In this document: piece by piece, positions 56,101 to 64,000 of the stretch
How positions within the stretch are numbered: position 1 is the first letter of the stretch
Layout: every line of letters begins with the position of its first letter
Assembly (NCBI GenBank): GCA_020881915.1
Contig: JAJFPB010000002.1
Span: forward strand, 1,240,001 to 1,304,000
Length of the DNA stretch: 64,000 bases
Source: Paramyrothecium sp. XJ0827
Taxonomy: Eukaryota > Ascomycota > Sordariomycetes > Hypocreales > Stachybotryaceae
Reading direction: 5' to 3'
Translations under genes and position numbers: made by a program
Notes under the pieces: model-generated
What the model saw: the letters and a program-made list of their open reading frames with translations, nothing else
Databases searched by the model: none
What the model was told of the DNA's origin: nothing

Positions 56101-57957
56101 TGGTGTATGCAGGTCTTCAGGGTTGGTGGAGTATCCTGGAAAGTATTGTTCAAGAGAATAACTTGGCTCACCCGCTCTGTCAAAACCTTCGGGATGGCCA
56201 ATGGGCTTTAGATTACATTATCGGACGGCTCGAACGGATCAGCGCCATTCCAGGGAATGAGAGGCTGGTCAAGCCAACCACGTGGATCAAGGAACGATTT
56301 GATGCCATTCGCGGCATCCCCAACTTCCTTTTACCGCGCTACTTTGGTCTTGTCCTGCGGACTGCGTATGTAGCGAGTCACGAGCGAGCTATGGAACTCA
56401 TGAACGACAACGTCAAGTCGGGGCAATGGTTCTTGCAGAGCTTGGCCCTTGTCAGTGTACAGCTGACCGGCTACGTCAAATCGGCCTCGCTGTGGCCTAA
56501 CAAATTGGTTCCGTCCATCTCAGCAGGCCTGGCCCATTTCAGCGTGGAATGGGCTAGGTGTTGGGGCCGTGATGTTTTCATCTCCATTCGCGGCTTGTAT
56601 TTGGGTACCGGACGCTTTGATCAAGCAAAGGAACACATCCTTGCATTCGCGAGTGTCCTAAAGCATGGCATGATTCCTAACCTACTCAGCAGCGGCGACG
56701 CTCCCCGGTACAACTCCCGTGATTCCATCTGGTTCTTCCTGCAAACAGTCCAGGATTATACTCGTTATGCACCAGAAGGCACTGATCTTTTGAAGACCAA
56801 GGTCAAGCGCAGATTCCTGCCCTATGATGACACCTGGTTTCCTACTGACGACCCGAGGGCGTACTCCAAAGAGAGCACCATCGAGGACATCATCCAGGAG
56901 GCGCTTCAGAGACATGCCACTGGCATGAAGTACAGAGAGGCCAACGCTGGGCCCAAAATTGATTCTCAGATGAAAGACGAGGGATTCAACCAAGATATCC
57001 ACGTAGACTGGGAGACTGGCCTCATTTTCGGAGGCAATCAGGACAACTGTGGTACCTGGATGGACAAAATGGGTGAGAGTGAGCGGGCCGGCTCTAAGGG
57101 CGTCCCCGGCACACCTCGTGACGGCGCTGCTGTCGAGATCACGGGCTTGCTCTATAGCACGCTGCAATGGGTGTCCCAACTCAGTGAGAAGGGTACTTAT
57201 TCTTACTCCAGCGTCCAGACGCAGGACGGAAAGGCTGTCTCGTTCTCTGACTGGGCCGGGCGTATCAAAGACAACTTTGAGCGTTGCTACTATGTGCCAC
57301 TATCACCGGATGAGGACGCCAAGTACGATGTCAACCCAGCCGTTGTCAACCGTCGCGGTATTTACAAGGATCTGTACAAGTCCGGCAAAGAATACGAGGA
57401 CTACCAGTTCCGTCCCAACTTCCCGATCGCAATGACCGTTGCCCCCTCCTTGTTTGACCCGGACCATGCCTTGCATGCGCTGTGTCTGGCCGACAAGGTT
57501 TTGCGAGGGCCTACTGGAATGGCCACGCTCGACCCAGCAGACCTGAATTACAGACCCTACTACCGGAACAGCGAAGACAGCGACGATTTTGCCACTAGCA
57601 AGGGAAGGAATTACCATCAAGGTCCTGAATGGCTGTGGCCCACAGGCTTCTTCCTGCGTGCCTTGTTGAAGTTTGACTTGAAGAGAAGAAAAACCGCGGC
57701 CGAGCGTACTGAAGCCTTCCAACAGGTCACGAGGCGTCTCGGCGGGTGCAAGGAAATGATCCGGCAAAGCCCGTGGGCTGGATTGGCGGAATTGACGCAG
57801 AAGGACAACGAATACTGCCCTGACTCGGTGAGTTCCCAGTGCCCGACCAAATGAGCGAGCTCTTTACTGACGTGAATCACAGTGTCAAACACAAGCCTGG
57901 TCTGCTAGCTGTTTGATAGACTTGTACATGGACGCATCGGAGGAGCAACAATCGTAA
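53164..57957 (+). CDS. gdb1: glycogen debranching enzyme
   Basis: Exons 53164-53393, 53468-57827 and 57883-57957; introns of 74 and 55 bases, phases 2 and 0; 1554 residues. The last join replaces an early stop with SCQTQAWSASCLIDLYMDAS, the expected C-terminus. One chain carries both activities needed to empty glycogen branches. The 4-alpha-glucanotransferase (GH13-like) half has the nucleophile Asp in LRIDNCHSTP (~residue 560), the acid Glu in VVAELFTGSEEMD (~590) and the third Asp in MDCTHDNETP (~684). The amylo-alpha-1,6-glucosidase half (GH133) includes ARCWGRDVFISIRGLYLGTG (~1110), SSGDAPRYNSRDSIWFFLQ and the catalytic region around HVDWETGLIFGGNQDNCGTW. Start alternatives are MTPRI (53164) or the nearby MTSNE (53179). 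Cytosolic. Confidence 0.96.
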
Positions 57958-58838
57958 GACGAAAGACAGGGTTGTTCGAGGTATAAAATAATGAACTTGG
58001 TCAAAAGAAGAAGTGGCGCGTGCATTGTTCCAGCGTTGTTCCATCCAATGCCCAGATTTTGATGATAGAAGGGTGTATCCAATTGACTGTTTATATCAGT
58101 ACACACCTCCGATCTGTTGCGTGCCGTATCTTGATTCAAATCAACCGCACCTATCCAGCAACGAATTGAATTGGGACAAAGGGAGCGCTTAAAATCTTTC
58201 ATGAAAGCCTAAGCAAATTTCCGGTTATGCCAGGAAAGATGAATACATAATACTTGGAGGCCGATAAGAAGACCCGGAACCAAGAGTTGTGCCAAAGGAG
58301 AGACTTCACGGGTGTTGGAAAATTCCTCCCGTAGCATTGATCCTCCATCCCGTCAATACAAATGAGATAAAACCTAGCATCGTGTAAGGTCCATTTCCGT
58401 CTCCAGCCCAGAACATTGTGTGGAAGAAACAGCAAAATATGTTCCCCACCCTCGGTCATCTAAATCCGAGGGTAATAATCCCCCACCCCATGGTGACTCC
58501 TCGTTGCCGTGAAGAAGGGCTGTACAGCCAAGGATGAAAATAAATCAAAGAAAACGCCTTTCAGATCGCCGGGCGCCGCGGGCAACGCCGTTAAGTAAAG
58601 GATATTTTGTCATAGATGTACCAAGAAGCGTAAGGTCGAAAATGCGAGGCGGCAAAAGGATAGCTGCTTTGAGTGGTGTCGTGGATTTTAGGACCGCGCT
58701 GGTTCTCAAAGGCGCTCGTTCCGGTGACGCATAGTATCCAGCAGGCTGCGGGCTGGCTCAAAGAGTAGTAAATGGTGGTAGAACGTTACACACCGTGGTC
58801 TAACAAGCAGTGTAAAACAAAGATTCTTCAAGACATGA
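57958..58838. other. convergent 3' flanks, no gene seen
   Basis: Between gdb1 and the cysteine-rich membrane protein gene. No recognisable coding segment. Confidence 0.5.
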
Positions 58839-59767
58839 TTAGGTGCGCTCCTTAACGGTCCACTTCTTCTTGGGCTTCTCCTCGTAGGGCGACGGTGAAG
58901 CAGAGGCGGAGCCGGCGGCGGCGGTACCAGGCATGAAAACGCCGGGTGCGTTATCGGAGGGGGAAGGTGCCATGCCAGGTCCCCAAGATGGATGAGAAAC
59001 GGAGCCGGATTGCTTCTGGGGCAATGTTGATTGACGGTCCTTCTTGCGGAGGTAGCGGCGACGCCAGATGCAGGCGCCAACCCATATTCCAGCAATTGCC
59101 ACGACGAGAATGACTAGCATGACAACCCATTGCCAGTGGTTGGAGAGCCTGTTGAGAAAGTACGTTAGTACATGTCGACGTGCGCGTCCAGAGGAAAACA
59201 ACTCACCAATCACCATTGTTCTGTTGGCCGACTCTGTTGCCAGACCCTGAACTACCACCGCCAGTGTTTCCAGAATTGTCGTTGCCGCCGTTTCCACTGT
59301 CACCGTTACCGCCGTTGTCTCCTCCATTGTTGCCTCCGTTATCGCCGCCGTTGTTACCGCCATTGTTGCCTCCTCCGTTGTTGTTGTTTTGGACACTGCA
59401 AATATCCTGGAACCAATTCATAATGGACGTGGCACCCTCGGGTTGGCAGACACCGTCGCATACACCAGCCGCGGCTGTTGAAAAGGGCGAGACGCGAGCA
59501 TCGGCACAGAAGCAGGCGGTGTATGCTGAAGGCTCACCGGCAGGGCCGCCGGGGGGGACACAGGCACCGTTGACATCGTGAAGGGGGCCACAGGATATGG
59601 CACACGCAGGGAGCCGTCCGGTGTCCGCGAATGGCGGGATGGTAGTGATGGGGCCTCCGGCGTTGGCTGCAGAGGGAAAGTTAGTTTCGTCTTGAGTTTC
59701 GTCGTACTTTGACGACTCGGTGAGGTTAAGAGGCCACGAGGGGGGCTTCCGCAAAGGACGTACCCAT
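58839..59767 (-). CDS. cysteine-rich single-pass membrane protein with Gly/Asn-rich linker
   Basis: Exons 59767-59764 (ATGG only), 59666-59207, 59148-58839; introns of 97 and 58 bases with strong sites (GTACGT..CTGCAG; GTGAGT..AACAG with TACTAAC branch), phases 1 and 2; 257 residues. Residues ~18-75 hold eight cysteines (CAISC..C..CFC..CDGVC..C), a CFEM-reminiscent pattern though not a clear CFEM domain. Then comes a low-complexity stretch of NNGG/DNGG units, then the membrane helix WVVMLVILVVAIAGIWVGACIW followed by RRRYLRKKD, and a cytosolic tail ending KPKKKWTVKERT. Fungal proteins with this order are annotated only as integral membrane proteins. No classical signal peptide is found, so orientation relies on the basic flank (Cys domain outside). 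The tiny first exon is inferred. Confidence 0.75.
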
Positions 59768-60654
59768 GATGAGAGCTTTCGAGGTATCGAAAGTGGTTGG
59801 TGGTGGAAATTCGAAGCGAGTGAAACACTTTCAACGATGGTTTTCTCCCGAGATCCGATACAGTTGCTACGGACGGGGATGCCTAGGTGTCGTTGGGCCT
59901 GGGATGTGCTGGGCGCAATTAAAACGGATGCGAGCGCATACGGCGAACGCTGTTGCGATGGCGATGTGCGAGGGGAAACGAGCGGATAGATGGGATTTTC
60001 TTTTGGTTGAACGTTCGGTCGGGAGGCTGGCGTCGTTCGTTTCGGAGCGGGTGCTTTGAGTCGGTGGATCTGGCTGTCCTTGAATAATGGGTGGTCCGAT
60101 ATTGAAGGAGTGCACGTGCGGCGCCTGAGCAATGCTCAATCAAGATGCGTGCTGGAGCAGGTTCTGAGATGGTAGCGAGCGACAAGATCACGGGTACCGG
60201 GCGAGCAGTCGAGACGTCCACAAGGCAAGACGATTGACGAGTCTCACGGGTCGTGGAGGACGTGGAGGTGGAGGAGGAGAAAGGAGACAGGGAAGCCGGC
60301 CAAGACACCGATGATGCAGACGATGATGATGGGAAGGAAGGGAAGAATTCGGACGAGGACGCGACCGGGCGGGTGGTGCGTGCGCTTGGGTACCTTATTA
60401 CCTTGGCAGAAGGCAGGAATGAGGAAATACGGCGCTTCTAGGTACAAAGTACTCCGCCCACTAGCCTCCTGACCCGAAGCGGAGCGTCAGCCGATGCACG
60501 CGATACCCGACGGGCACGGCAGCAGGTGCGGGGCAAGCATGTACTCTGCAAGCATGCTTTTTGGCTCGACTTGGCAAGTGCAGGGTATCAAGTACTTCCG
60601 AGCGCGATCTTGGCCGAATTCATCACGATATTCATGTACAACACAGCATTAACA

Positions 60655-60669
60655 TTAAGGTAAGGTACC
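60655..60669 (-). promoter_or_regulatory. inverted near-copy of the GGTACCTTACCTTAG motif
   Basis: TTAAGGTAAGGTACC matches the reverse complement of the gdb1-upstream repeat at 14 of 15 bases. Confidence 0.4.
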
Positions 60670-62449
60670 GGAAGACCTTTGCGTGCTTGGCCTTGGCCTG
60701 GGCTTCGTCTGGGACCAAACCGCCCCCTCCCTCTCCCTGCCCCAGACAAAGCTGCAGCAGGACGCAAGGGTTGTGGTAGCCGGCTTTCATGCCCTGTTTG
60801 CAGGGAGACTCAGCGCCTAATTTCCCACTGGATGCGCATACGAGTTTTTCGCTGTCTGATGGGCCGGACGTCGCACGTGGAAATAAACCCATTCGTTAAC
60901 AATCACCAACCAGATACGGCTGGAGTGCAAGGTCTTGGCGAAGGGAAAGGATGGACGGGCCTGCGACATCCAGTGGCTGGTGCATTACGAATCAGCAAAG
61001 CTTTGGAGACATTCGATTCGAGCCGGCAAGTTACAGTAAGCGAGCGAGTTGAGCGTGAGAATGTTACTGGCACTCTGCGACAAGGACTGAAAACAGATCG
61101 CGAAGCAAGCGCAAGGACAGGTAGGGAGGGTTCCGTGGCGCAGCCCATCAGGGGCAGCTGGACGACGCTGACCGAGACGACTGATGTACCGTGAGCTTGC
61201 CGATAATCATTGCTGGTTGGGGGGGGAAATAAACGGGTAGTTGTTTCGACTTTATTCTGCCGACCCTTCCTACTGGCCTTCCCGTCTGAAAACGGACCGC
61301 TGGACATGAATCAGATCAGCTCACCACGAGTAAGCGGCAACGATAACCCGTCGTCTGTTGTTTTCGTTCTTGCGCGCGCCTGATGAGGTTGTTGTTCACG
61401 AGGGTTCGAGGAAAACCGCTCGGGGCCTGGCTGGAATGCCCATCCGCATTTCCTTCCAGAACAAAAGGCTGTTCCATGCGCAATTTCCGGATTGAACCAG
61501 ATCAGGCCACGCCTTTGTGTGCTTTTCTGTGCGTTTGTGCAGGGAGCCAATTGATCCCTTGGCCCCCCTTCCCACCCCTCAGCACTGGCTAGAGTCCTTG
61601 GCGGAATATTTGATTGGGTTTTCCCGCGTCGACCCCTGGGCAGAGCGCGCGGCCGACAGCGTGCCGCATGATCCGGAGAAGCCCACAGCGCTGCATCCTT
61701 GCCCTTCTCGTGTGGGCGGCCTGGTAGGGCAAGTAAGGGTCCTCGTCAGCCATGGTTGCTTGTCATTTTAAAGTGCTCCGGAAAAAGAAGTATTGCAGAT
61801 TTTAGCATTGGGTGGACCGGACCAGGCACCAGTTCCCAAAGACCTCAACTGTACTGTCGGGATGGGCACGTAAGAAAAATGAATACGAGAGGCACAAAGT
61901 AGTGCACTAACAATTCCTCGAAGGCGCATGAAGGCTGCTAATCCAGAATCGGGCTGCTTGGCTGCAGTAGCCTTCCCATGGCCGATCCCGCCGTGTGCGG
62001 CCAGTTCTCGCTGGCGCTGGCTTGGATCGCTAGCTCCAGTGGAGATGCCATCCTCGATGACGACTTCCGAAGCGCTGGCGCCTTGGGAGCATTTAGACTT
62101 CTCTCGATCGCCTGGATCAGCGAGGCCGATGCCGCGTCTGCACTCGCTCGTTGCTGGAAATGGCGATTGCGGGGAGAGGCCGATGCTCTTTTGGGACCCT
62201 CGTCCACGTGGCTCGGCGGGTGGTTATCTCACGACGAACCGATCTTGTACTGTATAGTAAACTAAAATTACCATTTGTCGTGAACTTGCACCACACAAGG
62301 ACTGTCCATTCCCGCAGTTCATAGGGTGCATAGGGTGCCGTTGACAAACTTGCCATTGCTCCTACCAGCCTGCTAGCCGTGTGCTACGGCATAAGATGAA
62401 TAAGTTCATCACACCAATTCAATTTAGTTCATGACCCCCCACAACTCCA

Positions 62450-62881
62450 TCACCCAGCATTTTTTGTGCCACCTTCGGTTTCCTTCCAGGAACCCTGCGT
62501 AGCTGTCATGGAACACGCATCGTCATGGTCCGGCGGGCTTTGAGCCTGTCCTGCCTCATCTCCTACCTCGTCTCCTGCCTCACTTGGTCCTACAAGGCCA
62601 CGAGGGCACCACGGTCCCTCCTCGCTCTGAAACCGATCCATGGCCACCGTTTCCTCTTCCGCATTATTTACATGTGCTTCCAACTCGCTCGCCTGCACCG
62701 CTGCATCGGATGTGGAGCTATCCGCTGCTCGATTTGTCAGTGTTGCTGGCTTCAAAGAACCGGCATCAGATTGCTTGCAACTCGCATGCTTACTTACCAC
62801 TCTGTTGCTCGGCAGAAGCCATCGTACAGCGGAAGGGGCCTCGAAAGGATTCTGTCCTGCGATCTCTTTTGTGTACAACAC
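62450..62881 (-). other. possible coding exon, unrecognised
   Basis: 143 open codons without an ATG at the head (GTG start). The acidic, Ser/Ala-rich content (AGDEVGDEAGQAQSPPDHDD) is like a disordered fungal protein tail, and an acceptor-like CTCTCACAG lies just upstream at about 62907. The opposite strand is also open, so it may be chance. Confidence 0.22.
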
Positions 62882-64000
62882 TGGCTGTTTTTTACGATCA
62901 CTGGCCTGTGAGAGTTGGCTTATGGTCTGAATTGGATGCTTCAGCTATGAGAGTTCGTTTCTTCCATCCCTAGGAGACCATGATATCGCATCCTTCTTAT
63001 ACTCGACTCCCGGCCATCGCAACGCCTCCACTACTAAGTGACACCAGCACGCGCGGGCTCAGAGCCATGCCTTGATGAAATGGAAGTTATCGGATCGGAT
63101 TGCCAAGTCAATAGCACATCAGGGGAGCTGTGCGCCGCTGCTTGGTGGTTGCGCTGACTCGATGCCATGCGTGGTGACAAGTGCGTGGCTTACAAGACGA
63201 TCGCTGGCTTGCGCCCTTCTTTGCCAGGGGGCCAGCCATGCACCTCTTTGGAGGCGTCCAATAAGTGCTAATAGGTTGTGTCGTGGTTACTCCACGCCAA
63301 GAAAACAACACTGGCGAGGACGCCCAGGTCCCATCTCCATGATAGAGGATCAGAGCCTCCTACTCATCTGTTTCGATGAGCAGGCGACCGTTGCCCTCTG
63401 AACGCCGAGGCGCCATATGATCTTGTTGACAGCCTGCGATATATACTCATGGCTAGTGAATACCAGGGCCGCTTTACTCAAGCGATCTACGGGCATAACA
63501 TTACTGAATCCAACGAAGCACTGGCTGTCCATGACCCACGGTTTATATGGAAATAGTATATGCTCGACGTTCTTGGCTGGGGTGACATGTGCTGCCGTGC
63601 CTCTTGTCCTGCAGTCGAGCCCCGTCGCTAAGCACATGGCAGTCCAAGATTTACCCAATGGAAATTTGTTTGCCTTATGACTATCATCGGCAACCCGCAT
63701 GTTGGCCGAAGCGCTGACAGATTCGACGAATCGCGTCTATCCTTGAGCCTCCCTATCAATCAACCCTCCACGATGGAGTCTCACTGGGGTAAACCCAGCA
63801 TAGAGTTAAGGCATGGCTACAGCACGTTAGTCTGGTGGCCAGTCCACTATGTCCCACTTCAGGGCGTGCTCCATGACTTCGTTCAAACAGACTGCTGTTG
63901 CGATTGCAGGAAGCATGTTGCCATTTTCTAATCACAGCTCACAGTGCCTGGAACGTAATGCTTCTACTGGTGATGGCAAAAACTAAGAGGGAAAAACGGG

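Larger units (their letters stand above)
59768..64000. other. 4.2 kb right end without a supported gene
   Basis: Many ORFs of 60-170 codons overlap on both strands. I find no domain and no convincing exon chain. Candidates worth a transcript check are on the minus strand at 62450-62881 and 63350-63700. The left part is the 5' region of the membrane protein gene; an inverted copy of the GGTACC-containing motif lies at 60655-60669. Confidence 0.45.

Noticed and set aside
60244..60447. Small hydrophobic ORF on the minus strand upstream of the Cys-rich membrane protein
   Set aside because: Considered as a signal-peptide exon, but the frame and splice sites do not connect to the exon at 59666.

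Overview
The window is nuclear DNA of a filamentous ascomycete, most likely a Sordariomycete. The evidence is short introns (45 to 170 bases) with GT..AG ends and fungal branch-site motifs, monocistronic genes spaced by 0.5 to 4 kb, CT-rich 5' leaders, and families typical of Pezizomycotina: a ThrE/Prm10-type membrane protein, HPP protein, DUF2828 protein, ascomycete class II peroxidase, secretory lipase, Slx9, Pam17 and Uba4. I see no CRISPR array, no rRNA or tRNA gene and no intact transposon. Species cannot be named from sequence alone.

Layout. 0-10 kb: 3' part of a ThrE-like transporter (+), a small PIP-kinase-fold protein (+), an empty 1.6 kb, and a DUF2828 von Willebrand A protein with an RGG box (-). 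10-18 kb: HPP membrane protein (-), a UBA-like plus RRM-like protein (+), a chromodomain protein (-). 18-25 kb: dense housekeeping block with Pam17 (mitochondrial import motor, +), Uba4 (Urm1 activation, -), Slx9 (ribosome biogenesis, +) and the NEDD8 protease Den1/SENP8 (-). 24.4-27.7 kb: gene-poor, with homopolymer runs and an AT-rich island. 27.7-37 kb: SET-domain methyltransferase (+), a large disordered protein (-), a gamma-glutamylcyclotransferase-like membrane protein (+) and glycerol-3-phosphate dehydrogenase (+). 38-41 kb: F-box protein (-) and secretory lipase (-). 41-44.4 kb: no recognisable gene. 44.4-50 kb: class II heme peroxidase (+), an FMN alpha-hydroxy-acid oxidase ending in a peroxisomal SKL signal (-), and a monocarboxylate-transporter-like MFS protein (-). 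53-58 kb: glycogen debranching enzyme (+). 58.8-59.8 kb: a cysteine-rich single-pass membrane protein (-). 59.8-64 kb: no gene I can defend.

How genes relate. The most suggestive neighbourhood is 44.4-49.9 kb. The hydroxy-acid oxidase and the monocarboxylate transporter are adjacent on the same strand, so they could form a lactate or hydroxy-acid uptake and peroxisomal oxidation pair. The peroxidase beside them uses H2O2 but is predicted secreted, so its link is only positional. Uba4 and Slx9 are divergently transcribed from about 490 bases. Several genes have multi-exon structures that I rebuilt from splice sites; two appear to have a first coding exon of only 3 or 4 bases. No clearly undescribed system was found. 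The best candidates for follow-up are the oxidase/transporter pair, the Pam17 internal duplication, the vWA/RGG protein, the UBA/RRM protein, and the two genes with minute first coding exons.
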